Assembly: GCA_027382625.1 (NCBI GenBank)
Contig: JAJKFJ010022509.1
Coordinates: forward strand, 1 to 64,000
Direction of reading: 5' to 3'
Length of the DNA stretch: 64,000 nucleotides
From: Tetmemena sp. SeJ-2015
Taxonomy: Eukaryota; Ciliophora; Spirotrichea; Sporadotrichida; Oxytrichidae
Positions 1 to 8,468 of the stretch are shown one piece after another. Made by a program: the position numbers and the translations under genes. Each line of letters opens with the position of its first letter. The stretch's first letter is position 1. The notes under the pieces are model-generated. The model had not been told where the DNA came from. It did not search any database and saw nothing but the letters and a program-made list of their open reading frames with translations.

Positions 1-338
1 TGTCAAAGCCGGGCATCCATGCAGAGGCTTGATGTTCGGCAAGGTGAAGCAGCAGGCTGGCTGCGCCAGAGGAGGTTTGCTCATGGCACACCACCCAGGA
101 TTCAATCCCAAGACGACTCCATTCGGCAGATAAAAGCCACCTGCCTGAGGAGGATGCAAAACGAATGCAAATACCCGATTTCATCCTCAGCCAAGCACTG
201 AGTTGTAAGCTGAGAAAAAGGACAACCAGGGATGGCCACTTGGCTGAGTATGAATGAAGGACATGAATTGAAGGCGTGTTCAGGCAGCACCTCGGCTGCC
301 TTTAGAACACGTGACTTCGACTCCTGTTCCTTCCTTAT
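1..338. other. no recognisable gene
   Basis: This stretch lies downstream of the truncated cyanophycin synthetase. It holds only short open frames with no family resemblance. On the minus strand a small hairpin (GGCAGC/GCTGCC, about 285-302) follows the cphA stop but has no T-tract. I looked here for the missing C-terminal part of cyanophycin synthetase in all minus-strand frames and did not find it. Confidence 0.6.
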
Positions 339-356
339 TTACGAATTTATTCGTAA
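339..356. repeat. palindrome at the truncated end of cphA
   Basis: TTACGAATTTATTCGTAA has 8-bp perfect arms and a 2-bp centre. The stop codon of the cphA frame (347-349 on the plus strand) lies inside it. It sits exactly where homology to cyanophycin synthetase stops, so it may mark a recombination or insertion scar. It could also be a short terminator or operator. Confidence 0.6.
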
Positions 357-2510
357 GCGCCCAACCCTTTAATGATCACCTGATCCGCCAGCCCATAGGC
401 CCATGCGGCGCCCACGGCGGCGAGAACGTTGTGAACATTGAAGGTAAAATGACCGGTGAGCGGCATGGCCACCTCACTCAGAGCGCAAAGACGGCGCTCA
501 TTGTCTCCTTCGGCCAGATAAACCGCATCGTCCCGCACGAAGGCTGCGCGCCCACCTTTGGCGCGATGGGCACTGACCCCAGGATTATCCGCCACGTGCG
601 AGAAGAGCAGAACACTGCACCGGCAGTAATCTGACTCAGCCATGCCAGCCACGAGAGCATCATCAGCATTGAGCACGGCAGTCCCCTCTGGCAGCACGAC
701 ATCCACCACGCAGCGCTTCACCTTCGTCATCTGCTCCAATGTGTCGATGTAGCCCAGCCCGAGGTGTTCGGTGCCCACATTGAGCACGACGCCGATCTGA
801 CAGCGATCATAGCCGAGGCCCTCAAGCAGAATTGATTCAGCGCTGGTCTCGCAAATGGCGATCTCAGTCCATGGATGCAGCAAGATCCCGTTCGTGCCGC
901 TGGTGCGGTCACCCTTATTCGTGCAGGCCCGACGCTCTCCCAGTTGTAATCCACCGCTGTGGCACACACCGAGAAACTTCCCAGTGGCTTTCAACAGGTG
1001 CGCCAGCAGCCGGGTGGTGGTGGTCTTGCCATGGGTTCCAGTGATTCCAATTACAGGAATGCGGCCGTTTTTTTCAGCAGGGAACAGCATGTTGATGATC
1101 GCCTCCCCCACGGGCCGCACCTCACCAGTGGCCGGTCGCAGGTGCATGATGAGCCCCGGGCTGGCATTCAACTCCACCACAGCTCCGCCCTGATCTTCGA
1201 GGGGTTTGGCGATGTCCGTGCAAACCACGTCAACACCGCAGATGTCCAGCCCCGCCACCTGCGCGGCGATGGTAACGTGTTCGCGATTGCGTGGATGAAC
1301 CAGACCGGTGACCTCGGTGGACCAGTTGGCAAAACGCGAGATCAGCACACGCTCTCCGGCATTGGGAATCGAATCCGGCTGGTAATCCTGCTTCTCCAAC
1401 TCCGAGAGAATCGCAGGATCCCACTCTTCGGTGTCAATTTTCGACCATGGGCAGAAGTCACTCACACCGCGCAGCGGATTGGTGTTCAACTGGGTGTCCA
1501 CCAGCACGCCGATCGTGTCGGTGCCGTTGCCCATGACGACCGCGTGATCGCCACGGCTGGCTGCGATCAATTCACCGCCGACAACCAGCAGACGGTGATC
1601 ATTACCAGGAATGAAGCGCTCCACCATGACTCCATCGCCTTCAGTCGAGGCGGTTTGAAATGCACTCTCCACTTGCTCGCGCGTAGTCAGGTTGATGAAC
1701 ACGCCGCGCCCATGGTTCGCGTCCTGCGGTTTCACGACCACGGGAGTGCCGATGTCCTCCGCCGCCTCCCAGGCATCGTCTGGATTGGCAACGACTCGTC
1801 CTTCAGGGACGGGAACCCCAGCTTTGCTTAATAAGGTGCGCGTCAGATCCTTGTCCTGCACGATGTGCTCCGCAATCGCCCCTGTGCGATCGGTTTCTGC
1901 GGTCCAGATACGGCGCTGGTTCACCCCCTGCCCTAGCTGCACCAGACTGCGGCCCTCACGAAGCCGCCGCCATGGAATGCCACGCTTTTCAGCGGCGGCG
2001 ATGATGGCGTTCGTGCTTGGCCCGAGCGCGTTGCGGTCCACCACGCGCTTCATGCGCGCCACGGCATCTGCGATGTCATAGTCCTTGCCGGCATATCCGG
2101 CCAGAAGGATCTCGCGCGCCTCGCGCATGCAGGCCTCCGCCACGACCTCATCCAGATACTCGATGACCACTTTGTACAGACCCTCCACGCAGGTTTCCCG
2201 CGCCTTGCCAAAACCGACGGTGTGTCCTGCCAGGGTCTGGAGTTCCAAGGTCACATGCTCAAGGATGTGCCCCGGCCAGGTGCCGGTGTCGAGCCGCTGA
2301 AAAAAGCCGCCGCGCTCGCCGATGCTGCAACGGTGCTCGATCATGCCGGGAAACCACGTCTTGAGCTGTTCGGAAAAACCAGGAACGATATCTGACGACG
2401 TGTCCTTGAGCCCCCCCAAATCCACCCAGGCTTCCAGGACTGGATAGATAGTTCGTCCAGATGTTGGGTCCGCGGAGAAAGTGAATTTCACGAATGTCGA
2501 GATCTGTCAT
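347..2510 (-). pseudogene. cphA: cyanophycin synthetase, frameshifted near the 5' end and truncated at the 3' end
   Basis: CphA normally polymerises Asp and Arg into cyanophycin with two ATP-dependent sites. The main open frame (start 2491, 714 codons) holds the cyanophycin-synthetase N region (EHVTLELQTLAGHTVGFG), an ATP-grasp domain (about residues 200-470) and a Mur-ligase P-loop (ITGTHGKTTTT, about 483-493). The family's conserved N-terminal motif FLRGPNIW is read in another frame, from an ATG at 2510. A tandem GATA-GATA duplication at 2443-2450 separates the frames; one copy fewer would join them. At the other end the protein stops at the end of the Mur middle domain, about 150 residues short of full-length enzymes, so the C-terminal Mur ligase domain is missing. 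Short CphA2-type enzymes exist in cyanobacteria, but the intact P-loop and the 5' frameshift favour a decaying CphA1-type gene. No cyanophycinase is in the window. Confidence 0.8.
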
Positions 2511-2641
2511 AGCGGGCCGATGTTACCTGTGACTCTGCGGGTGGCAAGAGCTCGCCACTGGCAGATAACGCTTTGGTTTGTGCCGGGTCGGCGGCACATA
2601 GCCCTTGCCTTCGCCGTCAGAACGCCTTGAATTCGCCACCC

Positions 2642-3466
2642 ATGCTGCTCCCCCTCGAAGACCTGTTTAATGATGTGATCGCCAAGTCCATGCGTGGACT
2701 GGGCCTTACCGATGCCGACCTCGCCGCCCGCTCCGGTGCCAGTGTCGAAGACATTGCCGCTGCCAAATCCGGCAAAGTGGATGACCTAGTGCTGCGCAAA
2801 ATCGCACCCCACCTGCAGCTTGAAGGCTTGTCGCTGGTGGCCATGGCACACAATGAATGGCGTCCCATCCCCGTCAACGTGTCCGGCCTGGAACAGTTCA
2901 ACACCACGTACCACGACATGACGGTGAATGCGTATCTCGTTTGGGACGCAGATACGAAAAACGCGGTGGCATTTGACACCGGGGCGGACGCCACCCCCAT
3001 GATCAACTTTATCCAGAAGAAGGGGCTCAATCTCAGCCTCATCTTCCTCACACACACGCATCCTGACCACATTCTGGACCTGGCCAAATTGTCCGCCGAT
3101 GGTGCTGTCACCACCTTTGTTCATGAGAAGGAATCCTGCCCCGGTGCGAAAACCTTCCAGCTCAGCGACACCGAGGCATGGGAATCCGGTGGCCTGCGCA
3201 TTGAGGCACGAAGCACCTGGGGCCACTCGAAAGGCGGCATCACTTATCTTGTCAGCGGTTTGAAGCACCCCATCGCCATCGTGGGAGACGCCCTGTTTGC
3301 CTCCAGCATGGGCGGCGGCATGGTCTCGTATGCTGATGCCCTTGCCACCAACCGGAAGGAGATCTTCACGCTGCCAGACAACACGGTGATCTGCCCCGGC
3401 CACGGCCCCATGACCACGGTCGGCGAAGAAAAAGCCCACAATCCGTTTTATCCTGAGTTCAAGTAA
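2642..3466 (+). CDS. HTH-like plus metallo-beta-lactamase-fold hydrolase
   Basis: This 274-aa protein has a metallo-beta-lactamase fold. The zinc motif THTHPDH lies at about residues 137-143, and later metal-ligand motifs (IVGDALF, CPGHGPMT) follow in the usual order. The hydrolase part resembles glyoxalase-II-like enzymes that hydrolyse thioesters or lactonised substrates. The first 65 residues look like a small XRE-type helix-turn-helix (LTDADLAARSGASVEDIAAAKSG), an uncommon fusion that could sense or bind DNA or may only be a vestigial domain. I chose ATG 2642 because the upstream in-frame extension has no coding character. The next gene starts 21 bp after the stop, so the two are probably co-transcribed. 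The substrate is unknown. Confidence 0.85.
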   Translation: MLLPLEDLFNDVIAKSMRGLGLTDADLAARSGASVEDIAAAKSGKVDDLVLRKIAPHLQLEGLSLVAMAHNEWRPIPVNVSGLEQFNTTYHDMTVNAYLVWDADTKNAVAFDTGADATPMINFIQKKGLNLSLIFLTHTHPDHILDLAKLSADGAVTTFVHEKESCPGAKTFQLSDTEAWESGGLRIEARSTWGHSKGGITYLVSGLKHPIAIVGDALFASSMGGGMVSYADALATNRKEIFTLPDNTVICPGHGPMTTVGEEKAHNPFYPEFK

Positions 3467-3487
3467 ACCCAACCAGCCCAACCCATC

Positions 3488-4372
3488 ATGTCCCAAACCG
3501 TTGCATTCGTCGGAGTCGGTAAAATGGGGGCCAACATGGCCCGCCGCCTCAAAGATTGTGGTTATAATATCACTGCTGTTCTCGATGTGAACACACAGGC
3601 CGCGGCCGATCTGGCCGCAGAGCTCGGCTGCACGGCCTGCACCCGGCTTGCAGACGTCACCGCAGCCGCCGATGTCATTTTCACCGTCGTCACCAATGAT
3701 GCGGCGATGCGTGGCATCTTCCTTGGCAGTGGGGACAGCCTGCTCAACAGCGCCAGTGGCAAAGTCTTCGTCAACTGCGCCACGCTGTCTCCGGCGATCC
3801 ATCGTGAAGTGTATGCTGCTGCTGCTGCAGTCGGTGCTCACAGCCTCGAAGCCTGCATGGCCTCCTCCATCAGTCATGCGCGTGAGGGAAAACTCTACCT
3901 CATGCTGGCCGGTGACGAAGCCACTTATCAACGGGTGCAGACCATGATCGAGCAGATGAGCATGAACCGCCGTTTCGTCGGAGGTCCGGGCAGCGCTGCT
4001 GAAGTCAAGGCCCTCGTCAACATGGTCATGAACATCAACACCGCCGGTCTGGCCGAGGGTCTGGGACTCGCCGCCGCTCTCGGTCACGATCTGAACATGA
4101 TCCGCGAGGTCTTCAGCCAGACCGGTGCCAATTCACGCGTGCTGGAAACCGACAGCGCCGACATGGTGGCCCGCGAACACGATTGCTGGTTCTCCGCCGA
4201 GCATGCCGCCAAGGACAGCGGGATCGCCGCCGAAGTGGCAAAAACTGTCGGCCTGCATCTGCCGCTCAATGACGCCACCAAGGCGCAGTATGAGAAGATG
4301 GTCGAGCTGGGCTTGGGCGGACTCGATAAATCGGGCATTGCCGAACTGACTTTTAAAGGACGGCACGCGTAA
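3488..4372 (+). CDS. NAD(P)-dependent 3-hydroxyisobutyrate dehydrogenase-like oxidoreductase
   Basis: This 294-aa protein belongs to the beta-hydroxyacid dehydrogenase family. It starts with a Rossmann dinucleotide loop (FVGVGKMGANMA, residues 7-18), and the catalytic lysine segment is present (SAAEVKALVNMVMN, about 165-180). Family members oxidise 3-hydroxyisobutyrate, tartronate semialdehyde, 6-phosphogluconate-like acids or gamma-hydroxybutyrate. The substrate-binding signature, usually D-A-P-V-S-G-G, is here EACMASSISHA, so the substrate is probably not one of the classic ones. It lies 21 bp after the HTH/metallo-hydrolase gene, which suggests shared metabolism. A pair of hairpins follows the stop and faces the convergent gene. 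Confidence 0.88.
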   Translation: MSQTVAFVGVGKMGANMARRLKDCGYNITAVLDVNTQAAADLAAELGCTACTRLADVTAAADVIFTVVTNDAAMRGIFLGSGDSLLNSASGKVFVNCATLSPAIHREVYAAAAAVGAHSLEACMASSISHAREGKLYLMLAGDEATYQRVQTMIEQMSMNRRFVGGPGSAAEVKALVNMVMNINTAGLAEGLGLAAALGHDLNMIREVFSQTGANSRVLETDSADMVAREHDCWFSAEHAAKDSGIAAEVAKTVGLHLPLNDATKAQYEKMVELGLGGLDKSGIAELTFKGRHA

Positions 4373-4379
4373 GTTGGAT

Positions 4380-4425
4380 CCGTCGCGCCGCAACGGGGGT
4401 CCAGTTGCGGCGCAACTGGACAACT
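4380..4425. repeat. TTGCGGCGCAA hairpin repeat between convergent genes
   Basis: CCAGTTGCGgCGCAACTGG (4401-4419) is a 9-bp perfect stem with a 1-base centre, preceded by a degenerate copy (GTCGCGCCGCAACG). A related double hairpin lies at 53782-53829, also between convergent genes. It probably acts as a bidirectional terminator and belongs to a dispersed repeat family. Confidence 0.7.
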
Positions 4426-7143
4426 TTACTGCGGCGCACCGCCCAATTTCAATACTTCCAGCTTCTTGCCCACCTTGTGGCGTTGCAGTTCGCGCCCACC
4501 GGCCGAGGGGCGCATGATCAACGTCTGACCGATGCGGACGGGGATCATGGCTTCTTCGCCAGCCTCCAGCGAGCGCACGAAGAGCTCATTGTCGGCACCC
4601 GGTGACAGACCAAAAATTCGCACCGCACCCGTCTGGTTGTTGGTGATGACGACCTCGGCGGGATCACCAGCGTTAGGCAGAGGTTTGACGGCGGTGGCCT
4701 CTGGTGGCAGCGGTTTGAGTGGCGGCATGCCGGTGTTTTCCGGAACTGGCTGCGCGGGCCTGACAGAGGGCACCGACGCCGGTGCATTCATGGCAGGAGA
4801 TCTGGTGGTGATGAACGCCGGCTCCTTGACTTCAGCCGCTTTGGCTGTGTTCGCGGGACGCTTGGTCTCCTTCGCCGCGCCGCAGTCAAACTGATCCAGC
4901 AGCTCCTCGCGGCGCACTTCCAGCGGCAGATCGCGGTAGGTTTTCAGGGAGCGTCCGCGCCGGACAAGATCATCAATCTCAGGAGTACTGAAAGTGGTGG
5001 GATCAAACGGCACCGTGCGCTGGCGGTCGAGTGTTTCAAACTCCTGAGCAAGCACGCCCCGGCGCTGCAGCTTGAGGTTCAGATCCGTCTGAGCGGCACC
5101 GGCATTGCGATTAAACTGCGCCTGCAAATTCGCCACGTTTGCGCCCATCTGCGCATTTTGGTTTTGAATGACCTGCATCTGCTGGCGGATCTGCTGAATC
5201 TCCAGCTGGTGCTGCTGGATCTCCACCATGATGGCCTGCGTGCCAGCGCCCGGCTGCTGCATTCCGGGGCGCATGCCGGGTTTCATACCCGGCTGCATGC
5301 CGGGCTGCATGGTCGGAGATTGCGGCATCTGCTGCTGCGCAGCCCCCTGTAGCCGCACCTGGTCCTGCGCCATGCAGACGCTGATCTGCTGCAATCTCGC
5401 GTTCAGCGCCTGCAGTTGCACCGCATTGGCCTGCTGCTGCTGCGTGAACCCGACCACCTGAATTCGGTACTGCTGGTCAAACTGGTTCACGGTGGCCTGA
5501 AGCGTCTGAATGTCGGGATCAAGCACGGCCACCTCTTTGCTGATCGCGGTCTGCCGCTCCGCCAGGCGTGCGATCTCTGCGTTGCGCTTTTCCGTCATGC
5601 CTGCCATCAGCGTGTTGCGCGCAGCATCCTCCGCAGCTTTGAGCTTTCCATATTCAGCCGCCACGTGGTCACGTGCCTTCTTGCATTCGGACAGGAGGTC
5701 GCCTTTGAAGGCAGCGAGCAGTTCGCGCTCCAGCAGCACGGCATCGCCAGCGCTCACCTGATCTTTCCACGGCCCCTGAATCAAACCCAGCCCAATGCCG
5801 CAGACATGCGCCGTGTCCTTCGCCGCCTGGGTGGATGCACGAGTCGAATAATGATTCTGCGCCAGTGAGCGCATCTCACGCGCAGCCTGCGCCGGCTGGT
5901 GCAGGCACAGGTTCATCCAGAGCCGTGCCTCACAGGCACGATCCCAGGTGGTGCTGTCGCTTTTCTTGCCAATCGCCGCCGAGAGGCTCTGCTGCGCTGC
6001 GGCGTAATCCCCCGCACTGAGCAAGGCAAGCGCATTGGCGTAGTTCACGCTGCCATCTTTGGCATCCGCCTTCATCGCACGCTGATAGGCCCGCGCCGCT
6101 GCGGTTTTCGCCTGTGGCGACGGTCCCCAGCCCTCGTTCACGATGGCGCGCACATAGCCATGCAGGAGTTCATTGCAGGGTTTGAGTTCAAAGATGACGT
6201 CTCCATCCTTGTCACACTTCACAGTCAGCTCCCCGGTGAACGGCTCGCACTCGGGGGCGTCGATAGCCACGGTGTACTTTCCCTCCGCGAGATCCTTCGC
6301 TCTGTATTCGCCCTTCGCATCCGTCACGAAAGGTTGATTGAGTGGTGTGGGTAGGTTTCCCTCAGGCTGAAGCACGAGTCTGGCATTCGCCACAGGCACA
6401 CGGGCATCATTCGAACGGTCATTGCCACTGCTGATGCGTTTCACAACGAGCACCGCCAGATCGCACTTCTCGCGTTTAGGCGGCGTCTTTGACAGGAGAA
6501 AATCATGCACGTATTCGAGGGTGCCTTGGGGCACGGTGAAACCGCGTCCGGCATCTTCCGGCGCGAAGCCGGCAGCGGTGACGCGATAGGCGTAGTCCGC
6601 AGGCGGCAGATTTTTGATCTCATAATAACCACCGGGAGAACTGGCCGCGGCAGTCGCCATTACCTTGCCACCCGGGCCGGAGAGCAGTTCCACTTTCGCG
6701 CCGGGAACTGGACCGAGGTTGTCGCCTTTTTCCGTCTGACCAAACACCCGGCCATGCACGGCAGGCTGAACGATATTTGACTGTGGCGGCGAGCTGCCGG
6801 GCTTTGCCTCGCGCGTGAGGAGGAAGTCATGCACAAACTCGCGTGTGTCCTGCGGCATGGCAAAGCCGCGCATCTCATCTTCATCACGGAATCCGGCCGC
6901 GGTGACCTTGTACCGATAAGCCCCCGACGCCAGCGTGGCGATCTGGTAGTAGCCGTACTCGTTGGTCGTCACAGTCGATGAAGCGGCGCCCGCCTCACTT
7001 TTCACTTCAATCTTTGCATGGGCCACAGGACCGAGGTTTTCGCCCTTTTCATTCTGACCGTAAACACGGCCGTGCACGCTGCCATCCGCCGCATACAGCA
7101 GCGGCGCAGCGAGAAGTATGAAAAGAGGCAGGAGCGTTTTCAT
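4426..7143 (-). CDS. secreted multi-domain protein with carboxypeptidase-regulatory-like repeats and coiled coil
   Basis: This 905-aa protein has a signal peptide (residues 1-18, ending LLYAADG). Three carboxypeptidase-regulatory-like (Ig-fold) domains follow. The first two are close duplicates, each opening with VHGRV(Y/F)GQ, at about 24 and 128; a third lies at about 235-320. A TPR-like helical stretch covers about 340-440. A Gln-rich coiled coil with a Met-Pro-Gly repeat patch (MQPGMQPGMKPGMRPGM, about 610-630) and a small C-terminal beta domain complete it. Its ATG overlaps the TGA of the preceding gene (ATGA), so translation is probably coupled. It probably works outside the cytoplasm as a structural or adhesive component; there are no catalytic motifs. 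It is the last gene of the minus-strand run that begins at 15043. Confidence 0.82.
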   Translation of the reverse strand: MKTLLPLFILLAAPLLYAADGSVHGRVYGQNEKGENLGPVAHAKIEVKSEAGAASSTVTTNEYGYYQIATLASGAYRYKVTAAGFRDEDEMRGFAMPQDTREFVHDFLLTREAKPGSSPPQSNIVQPAVHGRVFGQTEKGDNLGPVPGAKVELLSGPGGKVMATAAASSPGGYYEIKNLPPADYAYRVTAAGFAPEDAGRGFTVPQGTLEYVHDFLLSKTPPKREKCDLAVLVVKRISSGNDRSNDARVPVANARLVLQPEGNLPTPLNQPFVTDAKGEYRAKDLAEGKYTVAIDAPECEPFTGELTVKCDKDGDVIFELKPCNELLHGYVRAIVNEGWGPSPQAKTAAARAYQRAMKADAKDGSVNYANALALLSAGDYAAAQQSLSAAIGKKSDSTTWDRACEARLWMNLCLHQPAQAAREMRSLAQNHYSTRASTQAAKDTAHVCGIGLGLIQGPWKDQVSAGDAVLLERELLAAFKGDLLSECKKARDHVAAEYGKLKAAEDAARNTLMAGMTEKRNAEIARLAERQTAISKEVAVLDPDIQTLQATVNQFDQQYRIQVVGFTQQQQANAVQLQALNARLQQISVCMAQDQVRLQGAAQQQMPQSPTMQPGMQPGMKPGMRPGMQQPGAGTQAIMVEIQQHQLEIQQIRQQMQVIQNQNAQMGANVANLQAQFNRNAGAAQTDLNLKLQRRGVLAQEFETLDRQRTVPFDPTTFSTPEIDDLVRRGRSLKTYRDLPLEVRREELLDQFDCGAAKETKRPANTAKAAEVKEPAFITTRSPAMNAPASVPSVRPAQPVPENTGMPPLKPLPPEATAVKPLPNAGDPAEVVITNNQTGAVRIFGLSPGADNELFVRSLEAGEEAMIPVRIGQTLIMRPSAGGRELQRHKVGKKLEVLKLGGAPQ

Positions 7144-8468
7144 GGCGTGTTGTCAGGGACAAGGCGGACTCCGAGCACACCAACGGCGTCCGTCGCATCC
7201 GCGGTGTTCAGCGTCACCATGTAGGTGAGCGTGACATACATCGTGCCGGTGCCGGCCTGGGCGATGTAGGCGGCCGGATTGAAGGCGGGCGGACCCGCGA
7301 ATGAATAGCTGGCGCCATTCACAGGATCGAGCGGGTAGCCGACGAAGTTGTTCGCCGCCATGCGGTCAAACCGCAACGGCATGTCCACCAGCAGCAGCGG
7401 CTGGGATTTGGCCAAGGGAGCCGCTGGTACTAAGCTGGTGGTTTGCAGCGTGAAGAACGGCTGCGCACCAAAGGGCAGCGGCACCACATTGCCCGCGGTA
7501 TTGCGGCGGATGGGGCCGCTGCTCAGCTCTGCACGCGCAAGCACCTGCGCTTTGGTGGCAGGCGAAGATCCACCCACGAATGCGATGTAAGCCACGGCGC
7601 GCAGCCCATTGGCCGCCGCTGGCAGTGGCAGCAGTCCCTCAAACCGAACAGTGATCGTCTCGCTGCCATTGCCCGTGGGACGTGCAGCCGTGCTCCATGC
7701 GGGCAGCGTGACCGCTCCGGGGATGTTTTCATGACTGGCAAACAGGAGACCAAAATGGCTGCCATGCTCAGCGGTGAGGCTCCACGCATTGCGAATGGCC
7801 AGCGGATCCGCGAGGGCCATGCCCTGCCATTTTAAAAACGGCGGCGTCACTGTGGGTGTGACCTGAAAACTCGGTGCGGCAGCATTGCCGAGACCAAAAG
7901 GCGGCAGAATGCCTCCTCGTTTCAGCCCCACGTTGGCCGTCGTCGTACCCGCCGGGAACAGTGGCAGCAGCGAACCATTGGCCGCTGTGATCACATTGCC
8001 CAGAGGACCCAGCGCAGTGACACGCGGCTGCACATAAAGATAGAGTGCCTCGGCGGAACCTGCCGTCAGCAGACCAGCGATAGCAGCACGATTGATGGGC
8101 GGCATCAAGGCGCTCGTAGCTCCGGGAAAACCACCGATCTTGGTCGCCATGGGCGTGATCAGCACCGGCGCGGCTTTGTTCGGCAGCACGGCAAACAGAT
8201 CGACACGCCAGGAGGCGATGTTGGAAGTGTTGCCGCCCACGTTCCAAGTCACCGTCACAGCATCACCATCACAAACGATCGGTGTGGCCGGAGCGATGCG
8301 CACGCCGCTGATCAGTGGGGCCGCAGGCGGTGGCAGGGGGAAGAGCAATTGCGCCAGTGCATTGAGCAGCGGGAACAATCCACCCCCCGGAGGTGGCAGG
8401 CCACCCGGCAAAATCGTGCGCACAGGTGGCAGCAGCGGGGGGGGGGAGCGGAGGAATCGGAGGAACAA
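7140..8468 (-). CDS. C-terminal part of a large anchored protein, frameshifted at a C10 tract
   Basis: This frame continues the protein encoded immediately upstream (8269-9855) after a run of ten C on the minus strand (8437-8446). Its first residues up to about 50 are Pro-rich and continue the Pro-rich linker of the upstream frame. The rest is beta-rich, Ala/Pro/Thr-rich extracellular-type sequence (for example the AVTVTWNVGG region) with no enzyme motif. With one C fewer the two frames would form one protein of about 900 residues. The stop overlaps the ATG of the 905-aa gene. An independent start for this frame is unlikely, because no good start or ribosome-binding site lies near 8468. I do not recognise the family. 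Confidence 0.7.
   Translation of the reverse strand: MFLRFLRSPPPLLPPVRTILPGGLPPPGGGLFPLLNALAQLLFPLPPPAAPLISGVRIAPATPIVCDGDAVTVTWNVGGNTSNIASWRVDLFAVLPNKAAPVLITPMATKIGGFPGATSALMPPINRAAIAGLLTAGSAEALYLYVQPRVTALGPLGNVITAANGSLLPLFPAGTTTANVGLKRGGILPPFGLGNAAAPSFQVTPTVTPPFLKWQGMALADPLAIRNAWSLTAEHGSHFGLLFASHENIPGAVTLPAWSTAARPTGNGSETITVRFEGLLPLPAAANGLRAVAYIAFVGGSSPATKAQVLARAELSSGPIRRNTAGNVVPLPFGAQPFFTLQTTSLVPAAPLAKSQPLLLVDMPLRFDRMAANNFVGYPLDPVNGASYSFAGPPAFNPAAYIAQAGTGTMYVTLTYMVTLNTADATDAVGVLGVRLVPDNTP

Noticed and set aside
108..121. tRNA T-arm-like sequence (GGATTCAATCCC)
   Set aside because: No matching anticodon, D or acceptor stems around it.
347..2491. Calling the short cphA a CphA2-type enzyme
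   Set aside because: The Mur P-loop is intact and the 5' frameshift separates the N-terminal motif, so a decaying CphA1-type gene fits better.
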